From Chanos chanos (Eukaryota > Chordata > Actinopteri > Gonorynchiformes > Chanidae): DNA of 64,000 nucleotides. Position numbers and translations under genes: made by a program. Of this stretch, positions 1-26,361 are shown piece after piece. Every line of letters starts with the position of its first letter. The first letter of the stretch is position 1. The stretch spans positions 17,230,558 through 17,294,557 of the forward strand of contig NC_044500.1 in the NCBI RefSeq assembly GCF_902362185.1, written 5' to 3'. A model generated the notes under the pieces. That model had not been told where the DNA came from. It saw only the letters and a list, made by a program, of their open reading frames with translations, and did no database searches.

Positions 1-2224
1 AGAGATTAAACAAGTCTGTCTTCGGTTTTACAGTGAAATCATGTTTAGGATTTGCTACCCCCACACAATTATCCTCAAAGCTACGGTGAGTTCTTTCGGC
101 TACAGACCACTCACCGTCATGTTAGTGTTCCCTACACCCGGCTGTCTCTTGCTACATCAGATAAGGGCGAAAAAAGAAAACAGAGTTTCATCTTCAAACG
201 CGGTAATCTAACAAACGTAGAGGTGTAGCGTTTTGCAGTTTTCGTGAACTTGTCTGACTTTTCCCGTTAATCTCAAGAGACATTTACAGCCTGAGCTCAA
301 TGTAGAGGCTGACGTAACTGCAAGATGGAAATCGTATTTAGGCTTGGAAAAAAATGTAGGCTACTCAGAAACAGCCGCTCCACTCCTGGAACTTCAGTGT
401 TTTTTCCATATTAAGATATCGCCTTCCATTGCTTAGCACCTTGAATAACTTTTTTTTTTTTAACGAACTGTGTTTTTCAGGAACTGAAATGTATTTTTCA
501 TGTGTGGAGATACTTAAAGCACCTGTATGGTTTAAATGAAGTGAGAAGATAACGACGGCTTTTGTGTTCAGTTATAAATAATTGATACCCCCCCCCCCCT
601 CCAAACTGTTGTGCACTCATCAGATTCAGGAAAGCTAGCAAGAGTTCAGACAGCCTCTCCCTTAGCCCCAATTGTTTACAGTAAACAGTGGAAGAGAATA
701 AAGAATAATTTCATTGTGTGGGTCTGGGCTCATTGTTGTACTGGAGGTGGTTGTAGTACTAGGCAGATCTCTCCAGTCTGACCCATCCAATCCCTCGACC
801 CCCCACGGCCCAGCCCCAAATGACTGATAAGGAATGTTTGCTCTCCCTGTTACAGCTCCCCACTTACCAAAGACCACAAACTCGTTATGCCCCAGTTTTC
901 CCTCCACAACTACGTCTGTTGAAATCCAGGCAGCCCCAGCCACTGTCATTACCTTGCATGTAGTGTGACTCATCTTAAAAACCTGCAATACAGAGATCCA
1001 GTCCATTGAGAATTTCCTGCCCATACACATTCACAGTCCATTGCCACAGATAATAACCAGTAATTTAACTGCTAGTTATAACCTGATGTTCCATTGTTTC
1101 ATACCGCAAGGTACTCCTTAGTGTGTTTTTTTTTCTCTCTTTTTTAAGAGGGAGAAGAAAGACCAGAGATACAGGCCTTCAACATTTTAGAGTGGTGGTC
1201 TTTTCTTTATCCACACCCCTGCTCCCCTGTGGTTGTTCACACCTCTCTGTGAAATTTAGACTGACAAAAAAAGTCATTCTGTTTGTATAAAGTATGATGG
1301 TGCCTGTGATAGAGCATGACAGCCGGTCTGATTTACAACAAGACCTGGAGCTGTTAGAAACTTGAGCAAGGACATCTGTCTGTCAGGGACGGAGAGAGAG
1401 AGAGAGAGAGAGAGTAGACAGAGCATTGTGTTGTGAAAGTGGAGAGTGAATCAAATACACCCCAAAAAAAAAAAAAAACAAGAAAAAGTGAAGGAGGGAG
1501 GGGAAGACTCTGTAATATAAACAGAGGGGCTCTTTCCGGCAGCCAACAGTGGGCTGGAATAAAATGGAACTCTAACTTTTCCTCCTCCTCCTTCCCTCGT
1601 TCCCTCCCTCTTTCTCCCTTTTCTGTTCCCTCCCCCAGACACCAGGAGAGTGAGATTAACCTGACTGTGTGATTTGTACTTTAAAACAGCGCGGCAGACA
1701 GACCGCTCTCTCTCTCTCTCTCTTTCTCTTTTGCACACACACACACACACAACTTAAAATTAAAGGAGGAGATACAGTCAAGAAGGGAAGGTGGATGAGG
1801 CTTCAGGTCTGTAGACACACACATTCCAACACACACAACTTTGGGGGAAAATGATAAAAACAGCTATTTTACTTTTTACAGTTTCTTCTTCATGTGCGGA
1901 TCACACTTTTTTATTGAATGACGTAGTGCATTGACTTACTCCTGTTTTACTGGTTCTGTTTTAACCTCTTTAGAATGCTTTGTATTGTACTTCTCTGTAA
2001 TGCTTTGTGGTGTATTTTTATTCTGTTACTGCCGGTGATTCCAACTGCTGAATCTGGATTTGTCCATCGCAGGAACTACCAGAAGGGGCTCTCTGGACTT
2101 GATTGGAATTTTAAAACTGTGAAACTTGACATCCAACTGCCTGGCTACTCAGTACAGAGCCCTAGCCTTTGGAGTACTCCTTGAGGAGGGGAGGTAGCGG
2201 TGAGGAGCAGTGAGAGACGGAGAG
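1..2224. other. Upstream flank of smtnl2, no supported gene
   Basis: No exon-like homology was recognised here. The stretch holds homopolymers, (GA)n at about 1389-1414, an A-run near 1464-1478 and a CT/CA tract at about 1702-1751. The segment just before 2225 is probably the 5' UTR and proximal promoter of smtnl2. The transcription start cannot be placed, and a non-coding upstream exon cannot be excluded. Confidence 0.5.
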
Positions 2225-16515
<14,291 letters not shown>

Positions 16516-16591
16516 GGTTTTTTGGTTCGCACTTTTTGGTTCACCGAATCCTTGTCCATTCAACACCAGCAGCACAACAAAAATCGCAACA

Positions 16592-16605
16592 CTGCCACCT
16601 GCTGG
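16592..16605 (-). promoter_or_regulatory. CTCF-like motif in smtnl2 3' UTR
   Basis: CTGCCACCTGCTGG matches the complement of the CTCF core consensus. Occupancy is inferred. Confidence 0.4.
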
Positions 16606-17329
16606 ATAGAATGGAAACCTACTCAGGCACGTGGTGATGCCAAACAGCGGAATTGATAATGTGACGTGCCATCAAAATGTCTTGTCTGTGGTTTTATTCT
16701 CATAACTTCACAGGCAGAGGAAAGCCCAAATGCCAATGTAGTTCACGATTCCCAGCAAGTCCAAATTTAAGCACGGTACGTTGACGGACGCTGTGGATGC
16801 TAAGCTGTGGAGAAACCGAAAGACTTGCTTCCTGAAGGGTATGGATTTATGCCATGAGATGCTACCAGTGTGACTCAGACAGAGGCTAATCAGCGTTTAT
16901 GTGTGAATTTCAGCAAAAATATGATCTTTTAAAAATATATATATATGAATTATCATAGATGAGGTATTTTCTTAGATTTAAGATTGATGATCACTGTTTT
17001 GTATTGCTATCATTACTTTTTTTTTTTTTTTTAATCTATCACTTGTCCCTTTTGCTGTCATGAAAGAGTGGCTTTGATTACCAGCTTGAGTTTGTCACTG
17101 GCTCTATGTTCGTTCCTCTTAAATACATGCTATACCAGGACAACTATACCAAATAATCCCACTTGAACCGTCCACAATAGCATGTGCAGGATACACAAGT
17201 GTTGACTGACAGACACTGGACTTGCACATCAGTACCTGCACTTACTGTACTTGGTGCAAATACTTGGAGGTTTCACATTAGACTTGGGAGTGTGAATATA
17301 TTACTCTTTTTCTCTCTTCATAATGACAT

Positions 17330-17361
17330 AATAAAAAAAAAAAAAAACATTCTGAAATAAA
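17330..17361 (+). promoter_or_regulatory. smtnl2 polyadenylation signals
   Basis: Two AATAAA hexamers, at 17330-17335 and 17356-17361, lie about 815-840 bases after the smtnl2 stop. The first runs into an A-tract. Tail-to-tail with tmem199, whose 3' end is near 18110. Confidence 0.55.
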
Positions 17362-17395
17362 TCTTCACTTGTTTCACAAATCATCACGTGTCTTG

Positions 17396-18025
17396 TTGTT
17401 GTTGTTAAACCCATTGTTTACTGCAGCCTATTTGGTCATTAGAACTGTTAAATTGTTCCAGTGAATGGAAGTGAATTGGAAGTAGATGTTTCATTATCCA
17501 GCCATGTACCATTTGTTTCTCCACACACTCATTTTCTCCATACAAACTTTTCCTATAAATTGAATATTTAGTTATATAGTAGGCGCATTTTCTGTTACTG
17601 ACTTTATGAAGAGACAGAGGAAAAGCTCCAACTGCTAAAGCAATTAGTTGCCTTGAGATAACATCCAGATTTCATTTTCTGTTAGTAACTACTCGCTCAC
17701 ACTCAATTAACAGACCGCAATTCTGACTTAGAATGGCATCCTCTGCAACTGTGTCATTCAAAACGCACAGTCAAAAATTTATTGGGCGTAACACAAAATG
17801 AAGCTGTACTGAAAACAGATGGATAATTGTCGTTTCAACAAATAATCAAGTGAACTGGACAAACTACATTAGCACAAATAAAACAAAGACTTCAGATTGA
17901 GAACATGAAATGAATACCAGGTGGAGAGCATGAAATAGAGTACTTCAATATGACTGAGCTATCAGCAGAAAGGCAAACAGATCCAGCTTGCTATTAGCCA
18001 TCCCTCAAACCCTAATAAATACCCT

Positions 18026-18061
<36 letters not shown>

Positions 18062-18110
18062 GTCACAAAATTCTTTCCCTCCTCAAATGCAGAGGCACTG
18101 AATTTGTTTT
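17396..18110. other. Intergenic gap between smtnl2 and tmem199 3' ends
   Basis: AT-rich spacer between convergent genes, with a T30 homopolymer at 18028-18057. No gene was recognised. Confidence 0.6.
18028..18057. repeat. Poly-T homopolymer
   Basis: Thirty uninterrupted T bases. No adjacent retrocopy or target-site duplication was recognised, so it is called a simple homopolymer. Confidence 0.85.
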
Positions 18111-18131
18111 CAGGACCAATATAAAATGGCT

Positions 18132-18137
18132 TTTATT
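18132..18137 (-). promoter_or_regulatory. tmem199 polyadenylation signal
   Basis: TTTATT on the plus strand reads AATAAA on the minus strand, about 76 bases after the tmem199 stop. This implies a short 3' UTR ending near 18110. Confidence 0.6.
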
Positions 18138-18212
18138 GTCCATTTTCCACCTCCAGACCTGCTGACTTGATAACAGTAAGGTTCTGTTGAAATACGTAGC
18201 TGTAGATTTGGG

Positions 18213-19652
18213 TTAAAGTTCTCCCAGTTCTCCTTCCATGGTCCGGACCAGAACATACAGCTCTGCCAGACCCACAACTGATGCTGCTATCACTGCAGAT
18301 ATGACCCGCTGAAAACAAAAATGACCCAAAAGTTAAACTGGTGTCATGGCATTAACAGACTGCACAATTATATGCATATAAAACACAGGCATTCAAGATC
18401 TCTTTTTACAATCTCTGTAGTGTCACCAACTAAAACAATTTATTAATTAAAATAGTGTGATTATCTTAAACTTCAATCAATAAAATACGGTGTAGAATAT
18501 TACAACATTATTAAATAGTGACTTAGGTTTACAGCGGATTGGTTTCTCAGACAAGGATTAAAACTAGTTGAGTACACTGTTGTATTCAGAGAGGAATATC
18601 ACTCAGAAGGCAACCTGGTCCAGGATTAAGCTTGACAATGCACTTTTCCAGGAGAAAGTAAAGCTGCTGAGAGAGTGGATTTACTGAAGCTGTTACTAAA
18701 GAAGAGGATTTATGGTTTGCTCTTACTGATGTCGTCTCTGTGAAGATGTACTGACTGCCCAGGTAGGCACAAGCAAAAGCAGCAACCACTGTCACCAAGA
18801 AGTTAAATACAGTCACAACAACTGCTTTGACAGAACGCACTGCAAGAAAACACAGATGGGGAAACGACGCGTTAGAGAAACAATATCAGACTTGGCATTT
18901 GAGCAAAAACCTTTATTTTTTTTGTAAAACGCAACCATTCTAACCTTGCCTTCCAAAGTCTGCTAAGGTTCCATGGTTATTTAATTCCTACACGCAGAAA
19001 AGAATTTCAGCACCATACAAAAGACACATGCAAGTATCAGTACTAAAGGAAACATGAAAGAATGAAATGAACAACACAGCCGTACCTGAGGATTCACATT
19101 CCGTGTAATTCGTTTATACTCTTCATTTGCAAGTTTTGCTTTGATCTTCTCTAGCCGAGCCACCAGCTGGGGGTTCTGACATTACAGATATGATTGGAGA
19201 AAAAGGACATTTGTCATATACTACCAGATTAATAAATAACAATACCACTGCAAAGTCAAGTCACACTCTTCGTCACTTACTCTTGGGGGTTTTTCATACT
19301 TGGGCAGATACAGTGTGCTGTCCTCCATCAGCTCATGAAGGCAGACTGGGTATCCTGTTTGAGAGGGACATGAGCACTCACTTCAACGGAACATATACGT
19401 TTATAAGTAATGTATTTATACAATCTTTCACAATAATTCATGTACATATAATGTTTCCCAATAATCAACATGTTGTTCACCATTTTCCTCAAGAAGTCTG
19501 TGAAGCTTTCTTGCTTCTTTAAATGACAAGGTCGACTGCTCCCGGACCGCCTCTAGTGCTTCACGCAAGCCTGGTTTAACCGACGTCTCATTCTCCAGCA
19601 ACACTCTCACCCTCTCACGAAATTTGTCCCCGACCGTGAAAGACGAGGCCAT
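18213..19652 (-). CDS. tmem199: Transmembrane protein 199 (V-ATPase assembly factor, Vma12 family; 6 exons)
   Basis: Minus-strand exons in order are 19652-19481, 19354-19281, 19175-19086, 18987-18945, 18839-18727 and 18308-18213. They join in phase to 196 codons including TAA; human TMEM199 is about 208 residues. The family is the vertebrate relative of yeast Vma12p, which acts in the ER in assembly of the V0 sector of the vacuolar proton pump. Human TMEM199 deficiency causes a Golgi glycosylation disorder. Visible landmarks are MASSF at the start, [10 protein letters not shown], then [20 protein letters not shown] (residues about 87-106) and [13 protein letters not shown]. Two hydrophobic segments follow, at about 132-152 ([18 protein letters not shown]) and 166-185 ([20 protein letters not shown]), with the C-terminus [10 protein letters not shown] nearly identical to human. 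The small exon 4 (43 bases) was placed by [10 protein letters not shown] and phase. Head to head with poldip2, as in human. Confidence 0.93.
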
Positions 19653-20536
19653 CGTGTACAGGAACTAGACAATTGAAGCGATGTGGTTAAACGCACGATT
19701 CTCATGTTTTACCATTCATACATTCAATGATGCACTCTTAGTACTGCAAATCAGGCTTGATACTTCTAAACGAAGTGCGCAGTTCAGCTGAATGTTTCTT
19801 AACAACCTCTTCATGACTTAACGGTAAGCGTGTCCTTGGTGACTAAACAAATCTTAACTTAGTCTTAACAAAATCTACATATTACTGGCAAAACAAAGCA
19901 CCTGCTAGCAAGCTAACATTACTAGATAATCGTCAATTCGTTACTGTGAAAATGTTTGTATTTATAATTTGTACATTTTAAGGTATTACCTTACGTACTT
20001 GATTCGGAGTCGTCAAAATCTCATTACAACAACAAGGGTTTATATTTGTTGTGACTTAAACATGACTCTAGATGCCGATAATTGTTGAGGCTGCAGAACC
20101 CATTTGCTCCTAGCACTGACTCTGACTACATCCGTGTTTACCTTGTGACTGGATGACGTATCATCCTGCTTCCGCTTACGAATTACGAATCTGTGGTTTC
20201 ATTTTAGATATATTACATAACACATACATGCAATATATTTGATATTTCCTCTCAAATATTCGTATAAAAAATGTGACTGAGACACGTTCAAATTAGTTAT
20301 TTTATGTCGCGTTGCATGATGGTTAATGTGATATAAATGATGAGCAACAAAAGTTTCTTTGCTCTGTGTGGTACAAGATTAACTGTTAAGCGTTCGTAAA
20401 CCTGTTGTAACTTGCTAAACAATGGTTGATTTTGGAGCTTTGTGAGTAGTGAAGAATTTTCGTTCTTGCTTGATCTGACGTGTGGGCCCTTGCGTCTGCC
20501 CAAAAAAAAAAAAAAAAAAAAAAAAATCAGGGAAAG
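19653..20536. promoter_or_regulatory. Bidirectional promoter region tmem199/poldip2
   Basis: The 884 bases between the two start codons serve both genes; the head-to-head order is conserved with human. A CRE-like TGACGTAT at 20154-20161 and an ETS-like CTTCCGCT at 20169-20176 lie near the middle, a combination typical of TATA-less housekeeping promoters. GCTAGC/GTTAGC-type sequence occurs at about 19908-19925, and an A25 run at 20502-20526 directly precedes the poldip2 start. Transcription starts are not determinable from sequence. Confidence 0.6.
20502..20526 (+). repeat. Poly-A homopolymer in the poldip2 5' leader
   Basis: About 25 A bases ending 10 bases before the poldip2 ATG, so probably inside the 5' UTR. 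This is an unusual place for a long homopolymer. Confidence 0.8.
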
Positions 20537-20544
20537 ATGGCTGC
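20534..20544 (+). promoter_or_regulatory. YY1-type motif overlapping the poldip2 start codon
   Basis: AAGATGGCTGC at 20534-20544 contains the ATG. It matches the downstream YY1 element AAGATGGCGGC, which in many housekeeping genes overlaps the translation start. Binding is inferred. Confidence 0.45.
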
Positions 20545-23500
20545 GTGTGCAATTCGTCGGGGTTTGCTGTCAAGTATTAGCAGATACAACAAGAATCACA
20601 CACACAGAATTCTCGGTGTTATTGAATACAACAGCGGGTTAGAGTTGCTAAGACCTCGGCCACCATGTACAGCTTGCAGTCCTTCCAACTTTCAGCAGAA
20701 GAGGTTCATGTCGTCACGGTAAGGTGCCATAACGTGTGTCGCACCATACTCGTGTAGTAGCCTAACCGACACAATCTGTTCTTAACAGTGGTATGGGATC
20801 AGATTTTGTCCCCCATCGTTAGACACACATATAACCAGATGACAGTTTATTAAAAATATATTTATGTCCCTGTTCGAGTACTGACTCTTTAGGTTAAAAA
20901 GTTCGTAATCTCACAAGCATATTGACATGTGACATCAACTGAAAACCCCATACACCCGCTTTAGGTGAAATACTTTTCAATTTAGGATTGAAAAGTTGTT
21001 TATACGTTCATTGCTCTATGATTCTGTTAAATTGCACTTTCTGGACATAAATGATATGTAATGTCGGATGTTATTAGAGGCTTAATTTTGAAAACACTTT
21101 GAACTGTGTTTTTAGCGTAGTTGCTGCAGAATGATTAAAAAACCAATGTCGCGATAAGAGTGTCGCAATCTTTTAAACTGAGGCGTAGAGAAATGAGGGT
21201 CTGAAGTGTACTAAGTCACTGTTGATAACACAAGTGTAGATTTCGTTCCTGCGAGGAACAATTGGAGTAGTGTAGTCCCTCACACTCGCCATGGCCTTTG
21301 TTCTAATTTATGAAGCCCAGTATTTTAGGTGGCACGCCATTAGTATGTGCTTAATTTTGGACTTCCTCACACGCAGCCTAGGCCATGCATTGGAATTCTT
21401 TGCATATAGTCACCCTCATATGTCAGCTATGACTAATATCTGTGTGTTTGGTCTCTTGGTTTAATCACTACCTATAGTGTTTGTACTCTTGCCAACTCCA
21501 AGTTTTGAATTTCATTTCCATATGTTCATCTCTGACAGTTTAGACAAGTTTTCAGTGATGATTAGCTCCTCTCTCAGAACCAGACTTCTCCTTGACCATG
21601 TGATCAGAAAGTTATTGAGTCATTCACAGTTTTGTCTCAGTTGCACATTTTGTCCCAGCTTTAATCTTATGATTTTATTTTATTTTTTTTTATGTTGCAC
21701 AACTTTTGTAGTTTTTGGTGTGTAACTGTATTTCTCTTTACCAAAAATAATGTGTTGTGTTTGCTTTGCTCTCTTTCTTAAAGGATACACTTTGAGTTTA
21801 ATCCCGTTTAAATTTGGCGTATCCACTTTTCAGTAATCTTACATGGAAATATGTACTCTTGATTTGTTACTTTACAGTTGTTTTCAGTCGTCATGTTTCT
21901 CTCTCTCTCACTTTGTACCATGCTTTGCAGAAACAAGCCAGAGGGGAAAGTGCTGGAGACAGTTGGAGTGTTTGAGGCCCCAAAACAACATGGCAAATAT
22001 GAGACAGGCCAGGTGAGGCAAAGCCATACAGTCAGAATCTTCCATATGTAGAACCATCAACCTTAGTGGCAACATTTTGAACCCCAGTAAGCACTGACAT
22101 ACAGGTTATGATTTAATGTTGACTTTCTTCTTCAGCCAGATGAGACTTAAGTTATATAGACAGAATGCCTCTTGTTTTGGTTACCGTTACTCTGAAGCTT
22201 GTTGGTTTAAGGGCATTCATTGACTGTGTTTTTATTCAATGTTCCCTCCCCAGCTTTTCCTACACAGTGTGTTTGGCTACAGAGGAATAGTGCTATTCCC
22301 CTGGCATGCTCGACTCTATGACCGGGATGTCACTCCTACCCCATCACAGAGGTAAGATTCAGCTTAGCCTTAGCCCCTGATATTTTCAGTGACAGTGGGT
22401 GGAATCCTGCTTCTTTAACCATTCAGTGTTTTCTCCTCCATTCCAGCAAAGCAGAGTGTCCCGTAAGCCACGGCTCAAAGGAAGTCAAAGGAGAAACACA
22501 CACCTACTACCAGGTGCTCATAGACACTCGGGACTGCCCTCATATTGTGAGTACACACAGCACACAGGTCCTCATGAAACTACTACATATACAATGAAAC
22601 TCATGCATGATATGTGATTTACCTCGCCACTGCTTCAGATCTGATTTTAATCTACAGATGCTTTTATTAAACGCTTCATTGTATTCGTTGTGAGTCTCAG
22701 TGTCATTTCAATTACAATTTTGGTTTTGAGTAAGAGTTTATGAGCCATGTATTGGCACGTTGTAATTCCCCTGTTTAGTGGTGTTGATGTTGTCATGTTG
22801 TGCTGCCAGTCTCAGAGGGCTCAGACTGAAGCCGTGACTTTTCTGGCCAATCACGATGACAGCAGGGCTCTATATGCCATACCAGGTAAACAGGAATCAA
22901 TTTTTTTTTGTGTGTGTGTGTGAGAGCATATTTCCTGTTGGCATCCCTCATTGATTTTCTTTCCTCTGTCTGTCCTTCAGGTCTGGATTACGTGAGTCAT
23001 GAGGACATTCTGCCGTACAGTTCGACAGAGCAGGTTCCCATTCAACATGAACTGTTTGAACGCTTCCTCATGTACAACGCTTCTAAAAGTAACCACGTTT
23101 TTCCTTTCCTCTCATCTATCAGTGTTTAATCCAGCGGGGGTTTTTTTAGGTACCTTTCAGAAGTAGAAATTGCCAAGTTATATCTGTTTATTTAACCACC
23201 TTGCCCCTCAACCCCTACCTCTCTGTGTGTGTATCTTTGTGTGTCTCTGTGTCTGTGTGTGCCTCTGTCTGTGTGTGTGTGTGTGTGTCACCGTGTGTGT
23301 GTCTGTGTCTATTTCTATAGACCCTCCCTTCACTGCAAGGGACACTCTGCAGGCCTGGCAGGAGAAGAACCACCCCTGGTTGGAGCTGTCTGATGTTCAC
23401 AGAGAGACCACTGAGAACATTCGGGTCACAGTCATCCCTTTCTACATGGGCATGAGGGTGAGAATAAGTCTCCCAATCTTGTCTGTTAGTGAGACTCACT

Positions 23501-25602
23501 CCTCTGCACTCCTGCTCGTCAGTCAGACTCCTCTCCACTCCTGCACGTCAGTCAGACTCCTCTCCACTCCTGCACATCAATCAGACACACTCCTCTGCAC
23601 TCCTGCTCGTCAGCCAGACACACTCCTCTCCAAACACAAACACACAAGCCTACATCAAACTGTGGTCATTTCATCAGACTGAGGCTGAGTTTCAGAATAA
23701 GGAGTCGCTGAAGTGGGAAAGGGTTTTTTTTTTTTTTTGTTTTTTCCATTTTGTCATTAGGTTTGGAACAAGCATAACCAAACACACTGTTAATTGGTTT
23801 AAGTGCTTGTAAAGAGAAAATTTAAACCATGTTTCCCTGTTTCCACAGGAGGCTCAGAATTCTCATGTATACTGGGTAAGTATGAGATGTGTGAACAATT
23901 CTGCGTATGGTGCCCCTTAACATGACTGTTTCAATACACTGTGTAGTGTTAAGAAAAATATTCTGGTTAAGCAATATCAAAGGAAAGGGAATACCGTTAT
24001 ACTGGATATCAGTGTGGCTGTTGTTTGGTGTCCGAGTCCCAAAGATAATCACAGCCGTGCTGATGAATAGTGTAACAGCACAACCTCCAGTGTGACATTG
24101 CTTTTCCAAAATGGCTCTGTAATCAAGGCTATTTATCAAGAAATGGTCATTTTAGAGAAGAGATTATGATTTTTGTCTCTATTTGGTCCTGCCAACAAAA
24201 ATACTTCTGTTAGGATTGCATTAGCTGACAAAATTATTGCCAAGCAACACAAAAACTGTCCCCTTACTGCAGGCTGGTGCAGACTTTTTATTACATACAT
24301 TTGTCTGCGTGATTCCGTTGATTGTGCAGCCAGTGAAATAGGAGATTACTGATTGTTGCTTTGCTGGCATCAAATAAGTCAAATACTATTTTCACAAATG
24401 TATCCATATTTGCACTGTTGCTACGTGCGAATGAAGTCGAGGTCTAATCAGTATCCCAGTGCTGTTACACTTAGTATCAGTACTCGTGGAATACCTCTTG
24501 TCCAATCAGATTACTCGACTGAAACCAACTGTTACATTATTCTTAATATTCTTAATTCGTACTACATGTGAATTCACACAACTTGAGCAGTAACAGAAGC
24601 AGTCTGAACAGTCTGTAATGTGAGATGTGTCTGTTTTTCTCAGTGGAGGTACTCCATCCGTTTGGAGAACATGGGTAATGAAGTGGTCCAGCTCAGGGAA
24701 AGACACTGGAGGATCTTCAGTCTGTCTGGCACTCTGGAGACCGTCCGAGGCAGAGGGGTGGTCGGCAGAGTAAGATGAAACATCTTTCTCTGTGTTGCAC
24801 TATTATGAAACCACTTTTTTTCCTTGGCTATGAAGCAGTCTGTGTATTGCCAGTGTGGTTAGTTTATTTATTTATTTGGCAAGAGGTTATGTGGTCCCAT
24901 CTTACGCAACGCGGCCGTGGATGTACTTGTTAATGCCTGACAGGTTGCTATGAGGATGTGGCTTCACTCCATAGCAACTTTGTACAATAGTGGAATTCAT
25001 GCTCAGTTTATAGTAACATTGCTGTGGATCCAATTATCAGCGACCTCAGTGGCTGATTGGATCCGAGGCTTGTTTGTGACTACGCTAATTTTAGTCCACA
25101 AGGATGTGCTGATGCTCCTCTAATGAGCATAGAGCTGCTCTCTTTTATGCTGCATTTGACCTCTTATACATTTCCTCTGGCCAGAAACAGATTATGTTGT
25201 GAGTCCAGAGCAAATTTCCTGAACCATCTTATTGTCGTCAAGTGGCCTTACAGTTAACCGCATTGCTTGGAAGACATTTTTATCTGACGTAAATGTAAAT
25301 AGCGAGTTTCTTGTCATGTGGCAAAGTGCTTCATTTATGTGGAAGTTAAGGAACAGACTTAGTGGAACTCAGAGGGGATAATTAAATTTAATGTGGTCAG
25401 ATGTACAGCAGAGGGGAAAAAAGTTAACAGAAATGGAGTGTTAATGTTGTGGTTTTTCCAGGAGCCTGTGTTGTCCAAAGAACAGCCAGCGTTTCAGTAC
25501 AGCAGTCACGTCTCTCTGCAAGCACCCAGCGGACATATGTGGTGAGTTATATGGTCAACAAACCAGCCGAATTATTTCAGTGACAGAATCTAATTGTATA
25601 AC

Positions 25603-25699
<97 letters not shown>

Positions 25700-25709
25700 A
25701 ATATGTATG

Positions 25710-25806
<97 letters not shown>

Positions 25807-26361
25807 GTATATATGTATGTATATATGTGTGTGTGTATATATATGTGTGTATATATATGTGTGTATATATATGTATATATATGTATATGTACATATATAT
25901 ATAATATATGTACAAGATTGCTGAGCTTTACAGTTCAAATTCAAGTATATAGCGAAAAGGTAACTTTTCAATATTTTTCCCAAATACCAAAATCCTGGTA
26001 CTGGTGATTTTCTTCCCCCTGTTGGATATGGTTACAAAGTCAGGGTACAGTAGTGTTTGTTTGTCTAATGCAGAATTGTTTACAAAGCTTTTGTTTAAGT
26101 AAATATTTCAATACATATAGATAAATAAATGAGCAAACAGTGTGTTATTTTTATTTGATCTAACGGGTAACTTTACGACATTAAAGATTGCCTGTTTTAA
26201 TGTAACTTACAACATTAAAGATTGCCCGTTCTAATGTATTTTATAGGGGAACATTCCGCATCGAAAGAACTGATGGCTCCCACTTTGACGTGCGCATTCC
26301 CCCGTTTTCTCTGGAGAGCAATAAGGATGACAAAGCACCCCCTGCTGGTTATACCTTCTAA
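20537..26361 (+). CDS. poldip2: DNA polymerase delta-interacting protein 2 (11 exons)
   Basis: Exons are 20537-20718, 21931-22012, 22254-22351, 22447-22546, 22810-22885, 22981-23088, 23321-23457, 23849-23875, 24644-24769, 25462-25541 and 26247-26361. They join in phase to 377 codons including TAA (human about 368 residues). The ATG at 20537 begins a basic, Arg-rich presequence ([11 protein letters not shown]) consistent with mitochondrial import. Residues about 88-205 match the YccV-like region ([35 protein letters not shown]). Residues about 246-370 match the ApaG/DUF525 fold ([40 protein letters not shown]). Known roles of POLDIP2/PDIP38 include binding the polymerase delta p50 subunit and PCNA, acting on PrimPol, and a mitochondrial matrix role with CLPX; these are family knowledge. 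The 27-base exon 8 (EAQNSHVYW) is unusually small. Exon 11 contains a CTCF-like motif at 26335-26348. Confidence 0.95.
23225..23312 (+). repeat. (TG)n/CTGTG tract in poldip2 intron 6
   Basis: Interrupted TG repeat directly upstream of the exon 7 acceptor (AG at 23319-23320), where it takes the place of much of the polypyrimidine tract. Confidence 0.8.
23493..23631 (+). repeat. Minisatellite in poldip2 intron 7
   Basis: Four to five imperfect units of about 29-34 bp, each containing CACTCCTGC followed by CGTCAGTCAGAC or a close variant. It begins about 35 bases after the exon 7 donor at 23458. Confidence 0.8.
24050..24505. mobile_element. Possible degenerate MITE with inverted arms
   Basis: A 25-base segment at 24057-24081 has an inverted counterpart at 24459-24483 with about 20 matching positions, including a perfect 13-base core AGTGTAACAGCAC (24069-24081 versus 24459-24471). 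The right side (GGAATACCTCTTGTCCAATC) has the look of a dispersed fish repeat. No target-site duplication was found and the element ends are not fixed, so the call is tentative. Confidence 0.35.
25605..25912 (+). repeat. Compound (AT)n/(TG)n microsatellite in poldip2 intron 10
   Basis: About 88 bp of pure AT (25605-25692) is followed by alternating blocks of TG and TA to about 25912. It lies between the exon 10 donor at 25542 and exon 11. Tracts like this are cruciform- and slippage-prone. Confidence 0.92.
26177..26244 (+). repeat. 34-bp tandem duplication abutting a splice acceptor
   Basis: Two 34-bp copies, 26177-26210 and 26211-26244, each run from ACATTAAAGATTGCC to a TAATGTA-rich end. 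The second copy ends immediately before the AG (26245-26246) of poldip2 exon 11. Copy 1 also contains ACATTAAA and its inverted match TTTAATGT, so it can form a hairpin. Confidence 0.85.

Larger units (their letters stand above)
16516..17380 (+). other. smtnl2: smtnl2 3' UTR
   Basis: Non-coding sequence after the TGA. AATAAA hexamers at 17330-17335 and 17356-17361 suggest cleavage around 17375-17395. A CTCF-like motif lies at 16592-16605. The exact 3' end is inferred. Confidence 0.6.

Noticed and set aside
662-1030. 122-codon minus-strand open frame upstream of smtnl2
   Set aside because: Not repeat-derived, but it matches no family I recognise and has no splice or promoter context. Not enough to call a gene.
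18028-18057. Poly-T as the tail of a minus-strand retrocopy
   Set aside because: No recognisable gene, SINE or target-site duplication next to it.
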